Shown: positions 50,993 through 59,911 of the stretch, one piece after another | How the letters are laid out: each line of letters opens with the position of its first letter | How positions within the stretch are numbered: position 1 is the first letter of the stretch | DNA from: Sphingosinicella sp. BN140058 | GTDB lineage: Bacteria > Pseudomonadota > Alphaproteobacteria > Sphingomonadales > Sphingomonadaceae | Direction: 5' to 3' | DNA length: 64,000 nucleotides | Assembly (NCBI RefSeq): GCF_004135585.1 | Contig: NZ_CP035501.1 | Coordinates: 793,001 to 857,000, forward strand | The notes under the pieces: generated by a model | Told to the model about the DNA's origin: nothing | Seen by the model: the letters and a program-made list of their open reading frames with translations, nothing else | Database searches by the model: none | Translations under genes and position numbers: made by a program

Positions 50993-51880
50993 CTAGCCTA
51001 TTGGCAAGAAGATGTCCGTGATCGCTTCATTCTCCGGCACGTCGGGGAAGAAGCGGACCCGTTGCACGAACAACGGTGCATCGCGCGGCTCCTCGCCGCT
51101 TCTCGGTAGCCAGTCCGCGTAGAGGAAGGCGATTGCGGAGCGCAGATCGTCACTCGAGCCGACCAGGCGCAGGACGGCGCAGCGTCCGCCGGCAATCTCT
51201 CCATCGACGACTCCAGCCGCGTTCGGCGTCACCGGGCGCCTGGTTTCGGCGCACAGATCCACACGGTACTGATCCGGCGGGGTGGTTTCCGGGTCGGTGT
51301 ACAAGATGTTGTATGTGGCGCTTTCAGGCGGACGCAGGCCCGTCTCCTTGCGCCAGGCGATGAAGCGTCGGATCGAATCTCCGATGGTATGCGGATCACC
51401 GCGATGCTCGAGGACCGCGACCGGCGTCGCGGGAAAGTCGAGGAGCCTGATCTGATCGTCGGCATAATCGGTCATGTGGATGGTCCTTGCGTGGTGGAAC
51501 GGCGCATAGGCCGCATGCCAAGGGCTCCAATCCGGCTGGTTTCTGAATTCGCGCGGGCTCTGACCTATCCGTCCCCGAAAAGCGCGGGAGAATGCCTCCG
51601 GAGCCTCGTAGCCGCTGTCGAGCGCGATCTCGATGATTGGCACCTCGTCGCGGTAGACGAGACTGTAGGACGCACGCTTCAGCCGGGCGAGCTGGACATA
51701 ATTGTGAACGCTGAGCCCGAACATCTCCGAAAACTGCCGGTGGAAATGGTGCTTGGAAAAGGCGGCGACGGCGCTCAGCGCATCGAGCCCGAGATCGCCG
51801 CCGAGATTTCGATCGATATGATCGAGCACCCGACGCATCCGCTCCCGATAGACTTTGGCCGCGTCCCCGTTCACCTGCAC
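50993..51880 (-). CDS. AraC-family regulator with GyrI-like domain
   Basis: 295 residues. N-terminal AraC helix-turn-helix pair (HIDRNLGGDLGLDALSAVAAFSKHHFHRQFSEMFGLSVHNYVQLARLKRASYSL, second motif PIIEIALDSGYEAPEAFSRAFRGRIGQSPREFR) and C-terminal GyrI-like small-molecule domain (VAVLEHRGDPHTIGDSIRRFIAWRKETGL; GEIAGGRCAVLRLVG). Such proteins sense small, often amphipathic molecules and regulate efflux genes. The MFS gene lies two genes away on the same strand, a possible but unproven target. Confidence 0.9.
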   Translation of the reverse strand: MQVNGDAAKVYRERMRRVLDHIDRNLGGDLGLDALSAVAAFSKHHFHRQFSEMFGLSVHNYVQLARLKRASYSLVYRDEVPIIEIALDSGYEAPEAFSRAFRGRIGQSPREFRNQPDWSPWHAAYAPFHHARTIHMTDYADDQIRLLDFPATPVAVLEHRGDPHTIGDSIRRFIAWRKETGLRPPESATYNILYTDPETTPPDQYRVDLCAETRRPVTPNAAGVVDGEIAGGRCAVLRLVGSSDDLRSAIAFLYADWLPRSGEEPRDAPLFVQRVRFFPDVPENEAITDIFLPIG

Positions 51881-51944
51881 CTCCGTAGCGCCTCTGCGGT
51901 AGCGACAGGCGGAGCTCCGATCCTGACCGATCTTGCGGAGTTGC

Positions 51945-52415
51945 TCAGCGCGCCCGTAGTATCATCAGCGTCGAGGTACCATGGGCGACGATCTTGCCGT
52001 CGGCCGAGAGCACGCGTGCTTCCGCGGTGGCGATCTGCCGTCCCTGGGTGACCACCCGTCCCTCTGCGCGAAGAACGCCGGTGTCCGGCCGGATGGCGCG
52101 GGTGAAGTTCACCTTGGTCTCGACGCTCGTATAGCCGACACCCGCCGGCAGCCTCGTATGCAGCGCGCATCCGGCCGCGCTGTCGATCAGGGTCAAGGCG
52201 ACACCGCCGTGGACGCTGCCAAGCGGATTGAGGAGGTGCGGTCCGACCTCCATCTCGAACACGGCGAGACCATCATCGACTTCGGCCAGCCGGAAGCCGA
52301 GGGTCCGTGCGATCGTCGGCCCCGGGATGCTGCCGTTGATCATCCTTCGCAGCAATTCAAGGCCGCCGAGGCTCTGCAGATCTTCGGCTCTGGCCAGGCC
52401 ATATTGGGCAGTCAT
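51945..52415 (-). CDS. PaaI-like hotdog thioesterase
   Basis: 156 residues. Hotdog fold of the PaaI type: LLNPLGSVHGGVALTLIDSAAGCAL with the conserved HGG and catalytic Asp, and TVETKVNFTRAI-like strand (SVETKVNFTRAIRPD). It hydrolyses acyl-CoA esters, often of aromatic acids. CGGAGGAATGC precedes ATG 52415; frames upstream are not used. It stands 64 bases above the AraC gene and may be its target. Confidence 0.85.
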   Translation of the reverse strand: MTAQYGLARAEDLQSLGGLELLRRMINGSIPGPTIARTLGFRLAEVDDGLAVFEMEVGPHLLNPLGSVHGGVALTLIDSAAGCALHTRLPAGVGYTSVETKVNFTRAIRPDTGVLRAEGRVVTQGRQIATAEARVLSADGKIVAHGTSTLMILRAR

Positions 52416-52564
52416 GCATTCCTCCGATCGAACAACTCTCTGTCGCACGGTCGCCAGAGCAGGTCGAGGCCGGCACGCCCGAGCACGGATAAGGGCAATT
52501 CCGGATACGCACACGCACCGCCTGATGCGAGTCGAAGAGCCTCATCCATGCGTGAGGACAGAAC

Positions 52565-53119
52565 ATGATGCGCACGATCGGCGGCACCGCCCCCACTTCC
52601 CCGACTCTCGCCGATTGGCGCGCCGAGCTGACGACGCGCGGCGGGGTCCGCGTGGACGTTCGACCGGCCGCGCACGAGGATGAGGCGGCTCTTGCCGAAT
52701 TCTTCACCCATGTGACCAATGAAGACCTTCGCTTTCGCTTTCTGACCAGCATGCCGCGGCCAGCCAAGGCGCTCGTCGCCGCGCTCGTCGACGTCGACCA
52801 TAGTCAGACGGAAAACTTGCTCGCGTTCGAGACGACCAGCGGCGTCCTCGTCGCGACCGCGATGATCGCCGCGGATTCCCGCTTCAAGAGCGCCGAAGTC
52901 GCCATCGCCATCCATTCCGACTACAAGCAAAAGGGACTTGGCTGGGCGCTCCTCGATCATGCCGCCGCTTACGCCAAGGCTCGGGGTATCAAGATGATTC
53001 ACTCCATCGAGAGCCGAGACAATCGCCAGGCAATCGCCGTCGAGCGCGACCTGGGCTTCGAGGCCAGTCTCTATGAGGGCGATGCGACCCTCGTGCGACT
53101 CTCCAAGCGACTCGATTGA
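52565..53119 (+). CDS. GNAT-family N-acetyltransferase (Pat-like domain)
   Basis: 184 residues. Residues 35-182 carry GNAT motifs: LAEFFTHVTNEDLRFRFL, SAEVAIAIHSDYKQKGLGWALLDHA (motif A, QKGLGW) and SRDNRQAIAVERDLGFEAS (motif B). RFRFL in the second helix is typical of the acetyltransferase domain of protein-lysine acetyltransferases of the Pat/AcuA group, so protein acetylation is a guess. GAGGACAGAAC precedes the ATG. A 7-bp hairpin (CTCGATT/AATCGAG) overlaps its stop. Confidence 0.8.
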   Translation: MMRTIGGTAPTSPTLADWRAELTTRGGVRVDVRPAAHEDEAALAEFFTHVTNEDLRFRFLTSMPRPAKALVAALVDVDHSQTENLLAFETTSGVLVATAMIAADSRFKSAEVAIAIHSDYKQKGLGWALLDHAAAYAKARGIKMIHSIESRDNRQAIAVERDLGFEASLYEGDATLVRLSKRLD

Positions 53120-53150
53120 GAATCGAGGTAAATAGCGCTCGGCATCCGCA

Positions 53151-53552
53151 TTAAGGAAGGCGGGCGGCAGGGGCGACGAGCCCCGCCACCGCACGCTTCA
53201 AGACATTCTCCTGAAGCGGTTTGGCGAGTACGACGTCATAGCCTTCCTCACGAGCCTGGATCCGGTCGGAATCATTGAGGTGGCCACTGATCAGGATGGC
53301 ACCGCCCCCCCAGCCGGCACCGCGCAGGTCGCGCAGCAATTCCAGCGCATTTTTCTCCGGCATGCAAAGGTCCGCTACCAGGCAGAAGGCCTGCAATGCC
53401 TCTGCATCCTTCGCGAGGCCGAGCCCCGAACGATAGGAGCGCACGTCGTAGCCCTGGCCCTGAAGCATCAGCTGCAGCGCGCGCCGCACCGCCGAATCGT
53501 CCTCGACCAGGAGCACGCGCGGTCGACGGGACACAGAGCAAGGGTCGAGCAT
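53151..53552 (-). CDS. Single-domain response regulator paired with the FixL-like kinase
   Basis: 133 residues from ATG 53552 (GGGAG 8 bases above; GTG 53561 is the alternative). Residues for phosphorylation are D18/D19, D61 (VADLCMP), S89 in the switch position (ILISGH) and K111 (VLAKPL). No DNA-binding domain follows, so it would work as a phosphate carrier or an inhibitor. It begins 74 bases downstream of the kinase stop on the same strand, an operon. Confidence 0.8.
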   Translation of the reverse strand: MLDPCSVSRRPRVLLVEDDSAVRRALQLMLQGQGYDVRSYRSGLGLAKDAEALQAFCLVADLCMPEKNALELLRDLRGAGWGGGAILISGHLNDSDRIQAREEGYDVVLAKPLQENVLKRAVAGLVAPAARLP

Positions 53553-53626
53553 GTTGGACACTCCCGCGGCGCACAGCGTTCAATTCGCATCGTTATGTGC
53601 AGCGCGGCAGCGCTTGGCTCTACGGA

Positions 53627-55525
53627 TTACTCCGTAGTTTCTCCCTCAGGTTCCAGCGACGGGGGCCGCACCAGCGTGAACAGGAACTGGGTGCCGCCGC
53701 CTTCGGCGGCCCGGGCGCGAATGCGGCCGCCATGCGCTTCGATGATTGTGCGGCAGATCGACAGTCCCAGCCCCATTCCTGCTTCCTTGGTGCTGGTAAA
53801 GGCCTGGAACAGATTCTCGGCCACTTCCGGTGCGAGCCCGGACCCTGTGTCCGAGACCGTCACCTGCACCGTCTCGGGATCGAGCAATGAGGTCTCGATT
53901 GTCAGCCGGCGCACCGGGCGATCGTCCATGGCCTCGATGCCGTTGCGCATTAGATTGATCAGCACCTGCTGGATCTGAACCCGATCGACCAGCACGGGAC
54001 TCGCATCCGGAGCATAGACGAAGTGCGCAGTGACGCCCTTCTCCTTACTGCCGACGAGCGCGAGGGCGCTCGCTTCGCTGATCAGCTTGGGGAGGTCTTC
54101 GACCGTCTTCGACACGTCACCGCGCGCCACGAACTCGCGCAGGCGCCTGACGATGGTGCCGGCGCGGATCGCCTGCCCTGCCATCTCGCCGAACACTTCT
54201 CGAAGCAATTCCTTGTCAGCAGTATCGGAGCCTGCGAGCAAATCTCCCGCCGCTTCGCCATAGGTCGCGATCGCGGTCAGCGGCTGGTTGAGCTCGTGGG
54301 CGAGCGTCGAGGCCATTGTGCCCATTGCGCTCAGCCGTGAGACGTGGATCAGTTCGGATTTGAGCTGTTCGAGACGCGCCTCGAAGTCCTTGCGCTCGGT
54401 GAGATCCTGAACGAATCCGGTGAACAGGCGCTGATCCTCCGTCAGGGCCTCGCCCACCGACAGCTTCATTGGAAATGTGCTGCCGTCGGCGCGCAGTCCC
54501 GTTACGATCCGGCCTATGCCAATGATGTGCGGCTCCAGCGTTGCCAGGTAGCGCTCGATATACGCGTCGTGCCGCTCCCGATCGGGCGACGGCATCAGCA
54601 TGCTGACATTCTTGCCGACGACCTCCGCCTCTTCGTAACCGAACAGTTTCTCTGCCGCGGCGCTGAACGAGATCATCAACCCCTTGTCGTCGATCACGAT
54701 CATCGCGTCGGGGACGGTGGCCAGGATCGATTGGAGATGCTGCTCCCGCCTCTTTAGTGTCCGCTCCGCCGCGCGACGGTCGGTCACGTCGTGGATGATC
54801 TTCGCGTAGCCGGTGAGGCGGCCGCCTTGGCTCTCGAGCGGCGTGATCATCGCATCCGCCAGGAACTCGGATCCGTCCGCCCGAACGTACCAACCCTCCT
54901 CGCTGAACCGGCCAGCGTTGCGTGCGGTCTCGAGCTCGGCAGTTGCCCGAGAGCGCGGCTCGTCCTGTGAAACGAAGATCGAGCAGTGGCGGCCGATCAC
55001 GTCTTCCTGCCGCCAGCCGAACAGTCGCTCCGCGCCGCTGTTCCAGTTCAGCACGTTGCCCTCGGGATCGACCATGAAGATCGCGTAGCGGGTTGCGCCC
55101 TCCAGCAGCAGGCGCAACTCCTCGCCGGCGGCGCGCGCGCGCTGGGCCTCGGCCTCGGCAGAGATGCGGTGCGCCTCCGCGAGCCGCTTTTGCTCACCCA
55201 GGCGTCCACCGATCCAACCCACGCCGGCGCAGACCAGCACGAACAGCAGACCTTCGACGAGCATCGCCGGTTGCGATCGGTGCGCCGCGTCGACGAAGCT
55301 GAACCCGGCTGCGAGCGACAGAAATCCGGAGAGCAGGCCCGGACCTCGTCCACCCAACAGCACCGCGAACACGACGGGAAGGACGAACAGGAGAAACGGC
55401 GAGCGATCGCGCAGGATCTCGCCCAGGCCACTGCGAACGACGAAAGCGGCTCCGACGGCAGCCGCGGCCGTCAGATAGACGATGATCAAGCGGGTCCGCC
55501 TGTCGGGTACGAAGTCACTCAGCAT
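53627..55525 (-). CDS. fixL: FixL-like histidine kinase with heme-PAS residues
   Basis: 632 residues: N-terminal membrane part of about three or four spans (DUF4118-like, 10-110), PAS 1 (about 135-250), PAS 2 (about 260-375), HisKA with H410 in LAHELNQPLTAI, and HATPase (NLMRNGIEAM, DTGSGL, GMGLGLSI). PAS 2 matches rhizobial FixL, including the heme-ligand region: H319 in ERHDAYIERY, H333 and R339 in EPHIIGIGRIVTG. In FixL these hold heme and read oxygen. The partner receiver gene follows. An oxygen or NO sensing role is strongly suggested by homology, but unproven here. Confidence 0.85.
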   Translation of the reverse strand: MLSDFVPDRRTRLIIVYLTAAAAVGAAFVVRSGLGEILRDRSPFLLFVLPVVFAVLLGGRGPGLLSGFLSLAAGFSFVDAAHRSQPAMLVEGLLFVLVCAGVGWIGGRLGEQKRLAEAHRISAEAEAQRARAAGEELRLLLEGATRYAIFMVDPEGNVLNWNSGAERLFGWRQEDVIGRHCSIFVSQDEPRSRATAELETARNAGRFSEEGWYVRADGSEFLADAMITPLESQGGRLTGYAKIIHDVTDRRAAERTLKRREQHLQSILATVPDAMIVIDDKGLMISFSAAAEKLFGYEEAEVVGKNVSMLMPSPDRERHDAYIERYLATLEPHIIGIGRIVTGLRADGSTFPMKLSVGEALTEDQRLFTGFVQDLTERKDFEARLEQLKSELIHVSRLSAMGTMASTLAHELNQPLTAIATYGEAAGDLLAGSDTADKELLREVFGEMAGQAIRAGTIVRRLREFVARGDVSKTVEDLPKLISEASALALVGSKEKGVTAHFVYAPDASPVLVDRVQIQQVLINLMRNGIEAMDDRPVRRLTIETSLLDPETVQVTVSDTGSGLAPEVAENLFQAFTSTKEAGMGLGLSICRTIIEAHGGRIRARAAEGGGTQFLFTLVRPPSLEPEGETTE

Positions 55526-55653
55526 CGCGTTGGATCTTGCGTCCTCTGCCGCCCGGCATGAAGGACGTGCATGCCCAACGCAAACGGGAGGGGCAAGCGC
55601 TGAAGCAGGCTGCTATCGGTCGTCTTCGCTCAGGCTGTCGGTGGAGCGGCGGC

Positions 55654-55727
55654 TGGATGCCCGACGAGGATTCGAACCTCGATTGACGGAGTCAGAGTCC
55701 GTAGTCTTACCTTTAGACGATCGGGCA
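55654..55727 (-). tRNA. tRNA-Gln (anticodon CTG)
   Basis: On the minus strand: a 7-bp acceptor stem TGCCCGA/TCGGGCA, anticodon stem ACGGA/TCCGT with loop CTCTGAC (anticodon CTG), T-stem CGAGG/CCTCG with TTCGAAT loop, and CCA encoded after the discriminator T (55654-55656). The body is Glu-like, as expected where tRNA-Gln is charged through GatCAB. The gene follows the FixL gene on the same strand at about 130 bases. Confidence 0.95.
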
Positions 55728-55914
55728 GCGCCGGGCCGCCAGATAGGGGGCTGCCCCTCGGCGGTCAAGGCCGAAACGCGGCTTAGGTGATCCTACGGCA
55801 AGTGCCTCCGAAACGGCGGTGCCCGCGCCTTGCCGAACCGGCGGCGGCGCTGTACCACGTCCTCAAGTCAGGGGCGGCACCCGCTGCCCCGCAAGAGAAT
55901 ATAGAGTTTCACGC

Positions 55915-56976
55915 ATGGCGCAGCAGGCCGGTATGGCACCGCTCACGCCGGCAGCAGGCCCGGCGCCGGCGGACAGAGGACCGCCCTCACCGCGTTTCGG
56001 CGCGAGGGTACCAAGACATACGTACGGCGCGCTCGATCTCGGCACCAACAATTGCCGACTGTTGATCGCGCGCCCTTCCGACGACGGCTTCACCGTGATC
56101 GACGCCTTTTCGCGGGTCGTCCGCCTCGGTGAAGGACTGGCCGCAAGCGGCCGGATCAGCGATGCCGCGCAGGATCGGGCCGTCGCAGCACTCGCGGTCT
56201 GCGCCGACAAGCTCTGCCGGCGCCGCGTGACGCTCGCCCGCTCGGTTGCGACCGAGGCGTGCCGCCGCGCGGCCAATGGCCGCCACTTCGTCGAGCGGGT
56301 CCGCCGCGAGACCGGCATCGTCCTCGAGATCATCTCGCCGGAAGAGGAAGCGCGGCTGGCGATGCTCGGCTGCCATCGGCTTCTCGAGCCAGGCGACGGC
56401 CCTGCCCTGATCTTCGACATCGGCGGCGGATCGACCGAGCTGGTGCTCATCGATACGGACGGCGAGGCGGCCCCGCGGATCAAATGCTGGTGGAGCGCAC
56501 CCTGGGGCGTCGTGTCGCTCACCGAGAGCGAGGGTACCAACTTCCAGGATGCGTCGGAACGGCTGGCCGCTTACGGACGGATGAAGGAGCGGGTTCGCCA
56601 CGCCTTCCGGCGCTTCTCGGAATTGCTTCCGAGCGAACGCAACAACATCCGCCTGATGGGCACCAGCGGTACTGTCACTACCCTCGCCAGCGTCCATCTT
56701 GCCCTGCCGAGCTACGATCGGCGTGCCGTCGACGGGCTGATGGTGCCGTCTGATTCGATGCGATCGGTAAGCACCATGCTGTCGAAGATGAGCCACGCGG
56801 AGCGTTCCGCCTTGCCCTGCATCGGCAGCGAGCGGTCCGATCTGGTCGTCGCCGGCTGCGCCATCCTGGAGGCGATCATGGACATCTGGCCGGCGCAGAC
56901 GCTCGGCGTTGCGGATCGCGGCATTCGCGAAGGCATTCTTCGCTCGTTGATGGCGAAGGATGGGCACGTTTCGTGA
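55915..56976 (+). CDS. gppA: Ppx/GppA phosphatase family protein
   Basis: 353 residues. Exopolyphosphatase or pppGpp phosphatase: [15 protein letters not shown] (phosphate 1), [14 protein letters not shown] (phosphate 2), [13 protein letters not shown] with catalytic Glu, and [14 protein letters not shown] shorter version than the 500-residue E. coli proteins, as is common in alphaproteobacteria. Start ATG 55915; it overlaps the rlmE start by four bases (GTGA), so they form a unit. Confidence 0.85.
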   Translation: MAQQAGMAPLTPAAGPAPADRGPPSPRFGARVPRHTYGALDLGTNNCRLLIARPSDDGFTVIDAFSRVVRLGEGLAASGRISDAAQDRAVAALAVCADKLCRRRVTLARSVATEACRRAANGRHFVERVRRETGIVLEIISPEEEARLAMLGCHRLLEPGDGPALIFDIGGGSTELVLIDTDGEAAPRIKCWWSAPWGVVSLTESEGTNFQDASERLAAYGRMKERVRHAFRRFSELLPSERNNIRLMGTSGTVTTLASVHLALPSYDRRAVDGLMVPSDSMRSVSTMLSKMSHAERSALPCIGSERSDLVVAGCAILEAIMDIWPAQTLGVADRGIREGILRSLMAKDGHVS

Positions 56977-57641
56977 GCAAGGGTGTGAAGACGCGGGTCA
57001 AGACCGCGAAGGGCCGCAAGATCAGCTCGACCCGCTGGCTCGAGCGGCAGCTCAACGATCCCTACGTCAAACAGGCCAAGGCCGAAGGCTATCGCTCGCG
57101 CGCGGCGTACAAGTTGATCGAGCTCGACGAACGTTTCGGATTCCTGAAGGGCGCCGAGCGAGTCATCGACCTCGGCGTCGCCCCCGGCGGCTGGACTCAA
57201 GTCGTCCGCAAGCGCCTGCCCAGAGCCGCCGTGGTGGGGATCGATCTGCTGCCCGCCGATCCGATCGACGGCGCCATCCTCCTGCAGATGGATTTCCTTG
57301 CGGACGAAGCCCCCGACCAGTTGCGCGAAGCGCTCGGCGGCCCCGCCGACCTCGTCCTCTCCGACATGGCTGCGAACACCGTGGGCCATCCCCAGACCGA
57401 TCACCTGCGCACGATGGCGCTGGTCGAAGCCGGACTGGAATTTGCCGGCGAGGTGCTGAAGCCGGGCGGAGCGTTCGTCGCGAAGGTTCTTGCCGGCGGC
57501 GCCGACAACAACCTGGTCGCCGAGCTCAAGCGGCGCTTCACCACGGTCAAACACGCCAAGCCGCCGGCCAGCCGCAAGGGCTCGTCCGAATGGTACGTCG
57601 TCGCCCAGGGTTTCAAAGGGCCGGTGCCGAGTGGAGAGTGA
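56973..57641 (+). CDS. rlmE: 23S rRNA (uridine-2552-2'-O)-methyltransferase RlmE (FtsJ)
   Basis: 222 residues. It methylates U2552 in the A-loop of 23S rRNA as a late step of large subunit assembly. The K-D-K-E set is visible: K in [12 protein letters not shown] in [13 protein letters not shown] in [11 protein letters not shown] in [11 protein letters not shown] site [13 protein letters not shown] basic N-terminus of about 20 residues ([11 protein letters not shown]) precedes the domain, typical for alphaproteobacteria. Starts GTG 56973, coupled to gppA. Confidence 0.95.
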   Translation: MSKGVKTRVKTAKGRKISSTRWLERQLNDPYVKQAKAEGYRSRAAYKLIELDERFGFLKGAERVIDLGVAPGGWTQVVRKRLPRAAVVGIDLLPADPIDGAILLQMDFLADEAPDQLREALGGPADLVLSDMAANTVGHPQTDHLRTMALVEAGLEFAGEVLKPGGAFVAKVLAGGADNNLVAELKRRFTTVKHAKPPASRKGSSEWYVVAQGFKGPVPSGE

Positions 57642-57701
57642 CGGCCGTTGGCTCGTAGTCTGGGCCCGTCAGGTGTTGCTGACCTCAGCGACCGATACGC
57701 C

Positions 57702-58448
57702 TCAGCTCCGCCGCGCGTCCGCGATCGCCTTCTTCAGCGCGTCATAGCCGACCGCACCGTGCAGTACCTTGTCGCCGACGACGAAGACCGGCGTGCCGTT
57801 GCCGCGTACCGCCTGCGCGAGCTGGTAATTCTTGCCGAGCTCCGCGCGCGCTTCGCCTGAGGAGACGAGCTGCTGAACCATCTGCGCAGTGACGCCGACA
57901 TCGCGCGCCGCCTGTTCGATCGAGCGGTCGGTCGGCCGGCCCAGCCCATAGAGGCGCTCGAAATAAGGGTGGAATTTGCCGGCCTTGGCGGCGGCGAGGC
58001 TCACTTGCGCAGCCTTCTCGCTGTCGGGCCCGAGCACCGGCCACTCGCGCCACACCACCTTGAGCTTCTTGTCCTCCGCAAGCAGACGCGCCACGTCGGC
58101 GTTGCTCCGCCGGCAATAGCCGCAGCTATAGTCGAAGAACTCGACCAGGGTGACGTCGGCGTCCTTCGCTCCCGCCCAAGCGCCCGCAAACGGGGTCTCG
58201 TAAGCGGCGCGATTGGCCGCGACCGCCTGCCCGGCTTCGCGCTCCTGGAGCCGTTCCATGGCTTCCGGCAGCACTTCCGGATGCTCGAGCAGATAGGCGT
58301 GCACCACCTTTTCGATTTCGGCCCGGTCACCAACGCCGCCGTTCCCTTGAGCCCACAGAGCCACGGCGCCACCGCCAATGACGAGGCCGATGACACCAGC
58401 GATCAGGCCGCCTTTGAGGCCGCCGGATCCGCCTTCACTTGATGCCAT
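57702..58448 (-). CDS. DsbA-family thioredoxin-fold protein, membrane-anchored
   Basis: 248 residues. A membrane segment (about 12-33) leads to a periplasmic DsbA/ScoA-like domain: LVEFFDYSCGYCRRS with C109 and C112, the cis-Pro loop in GNGTPVFVVGD. The family includes BdbD/ScsC-like oxidases or isomerases. The 5' end overlaps the M48 protease gene by 14 bases on the same strand, so it is its second gene; coupling an oxidase to a periplasmic protease fits outer-envelope protein quality control (compare BepA, which helps LptD disulfide maturation). Confidence 0.9.
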   Translation of the reverse strand: MASSEGGSGGLKGGLIAGVIGLVIGGGAVALWAQGNGGVGDRAEIEKVVHAYLLEHPEVLPEAMERLQEREAGQAVAANRAAYETPFAGAWAGAKDADVTLVEFFDYSCGYCRRSNADVARLLAEDKKLKVVWREWPVLGPDSEKAAQVSLAAAKAGKFHPYFERLYGLGRPTDRSIEQAARDVGVTAQMVQQLVSSGEARAELGKNYQLAQAVRGNGTPVFVVGDKVLHGAVGYDALKKAIADARRS

Positions 58449-59835
58449 CGCTTCCCTTCCTCTTCTCGGTCTCTACCGCGGTGCGCGAGACCATGGCGAT
58501 ATCCTGGGCACGGAGCCAGTCGATCGTTCCGGTGGGGATGGCATGCAGCGCCTGTTCGGCGTTGGCCAGCGCCAGACGCGGCTGGTTTTCCAGATTGTAG
58601 CGCTCTGCCGTCGCCAGAGCAGCTCGGCCGCGATCGCCTTCGCGATCATAGACGATACCGAGCTGATACCAGGCGAAGGGATTGGAATTGTCGCGGCTGA
58701 TCGCAGACTTGAGCACGGTCTTCGCTTCCTCGAAAGCATCCGGCTTTTCGGTCGCGATCAGCGCGTGGCCGAGCAAGGAGGCGAGCAGCGGCTCGTTCGG
58801 GGCACGCTGCACCGCCCGGCGCAACGATGCCAGCGCCTCTCCCGGCCGCCCCGATTCGAGCAGCACCTGGCCGCGGAGCTCGAGATAATAAGGATCGTCG
58901 GGCGTTGTCTGAAGCAGGCTGTCGATCTCGCCCAGCGCCTTCTCCGGAAAGGCGGTCTTGTGCCAGGCATAGGCCCGGGCATACCGCGCCTGCACCGTCT
59001 TGTTGTATTCGGGGTAGAGGGCGAGCGTCCGCTTCGGATCGTCGACGAAGCCGGCAAGCTTCGCCTTCACCCGCTGGAAGCGCGCCTCGAGCGCTGGATC
59101 GCTCGCCTTGCCCCAGGCCGGATCTCGCGAATAGACCTGTTCGAGCGCCTGGATACGCTCGCCGGTCAGCGGGTGGGTGCGGGCGTAGCTGTCTTCCTGC
59201 GGAATGGCGTAGCGGAACTCCTGATTCTGCAGCTTCTTGAAAAAGCTCAGCGAGCCCTTGCCGCTGATTCCGGCCTTGGTCAGGAAGCTGGCGCCCGCCT
59301 GGTCGGCGGAGGATTCCTGGGTTCGGGTGAACGCCAGGAACTTGCCCATCGCAGCCTGCTGACCGGCGGCAAGGATGCCGGCACCCGCATCGCCGGCGCC
59401 CGCGGCCATCGCCGCGGCGCCCAGCACCAGCGACAGGATCATGATGCCCGTGGCCATCTTTACGCCCTCGCCGAAGCGAAGCACGTGGCCGCCGGTAATG
59501 TGGCCGAGTTCGTGGGCGATGACGCCCTGGACCTCATTGGCGCTGTCGGCAGCGGCGATCAGGCCGGAATGTATGTAGACGATCTGCCCGCCGGCGACGA
59601 AGGCGTTGATCGACGGATCGTGAATCATCACGACCTGGACGTTTTCGGGCCGCAACCCCGCCGCAGCGATCAGCGGGCGCGACATCTCCCTGAAGAGTGC
59701 CTCGGTCTCGGCATCGCGGAGGATCGACTGGGCGGCAGCCGGCTGCGCGATGGCGGTGAAGCCGAGGATCAGCAGCATCAGCAGCCGAGCGAGGGTCCGA
59801 CCCAGGAAAGGCCGATTGCGGTGCGCTTCAGGCAT
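58435..59835 (-). CDS. M48 metalloprotease with TPR domain (BepA-like)
   Basis: 466 residues. Signal peptide (cut near PAAAQ), metalloprotease motif H108-E-L-G-H112 (VIAHELGHITGGH), third ligand Glu in QESSADQAG, and C-terminal TPR repeats (about 290-450: ARAYAWHKTAF, PYYLELRGQVLLESGRPGEAL, NPFAWYQLGIVYDREGDRG). That order matches BepA, a periplasmic protease and chaperone for LptD and BAM assembly. It is read with dsbA downstream and lies below the rne terminator. Confidence 0.9.
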   Translation of the reverse strand: MPEAHRNRPFLGRTLARLLMLLILGFTAIAQPAAAQSILRDAETEALFREMSRPLIAAAGLRPENVQVVMIHDPSINAFVAGGQIVYIHSGLIAAADSANEVQGVIAHELGHITGGHVLRFGEGVKMATGIMILSLVLGAAAMAAGAGDAGAGILAAGQQAAMGKFLAFTRTQESSADQAGASFLTKAGISGKGSLSFFKKLQNQEFRYAIPQEDSYARTHPLTGERIQALEQVYSRDPAWGKASDPALEARFQRVKAKLAGFVDDPKRTLALYPEYNKTVQARYARAYAWHKTAFPEKALGEIDSLLQTTPDDPYYLELRGQVLLESGRPGEALASLRRAVQRAPNEPLLASLLGHALIATEKPDAFEEAKTVLKSAISRDNSNPFAWYQLGIVYDREGDRGRAALATAERYNLENQPRLALANAEQALHAIPTGTIDWLRAQDIAMVSRTAVETEKRKGSDGIK

Positions 59836-59865
59836 TTCGGTTACCTATCGCTCGCGCGCTGAACG

Positions 59866-59903
59866 GAAGATGAGCGCCCCGTTCGCACGGGACGCTCATC
59901 TTC
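59866..59903 (-). terminator. Terminator-like hairpin after rne
   Basis: An 11-bp stem (59866-59876 with 59893-59903), one mismatch, then a further 5 bp and a 4-base TCGC loop. It begins 9 bases after the rne stop and separates rne from the M48 gene. The downstream run is CCGTTC, not T-rich. Confidence 0.6.
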
Positions 59904-59911
59904 GACGTCGC

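Noticed and set aside
55654-55727. tRNA-Gln as an integration site
   Set aside because: No integrase, direct repeat of the tRNA 3' end or change in gene content was seen on either side.
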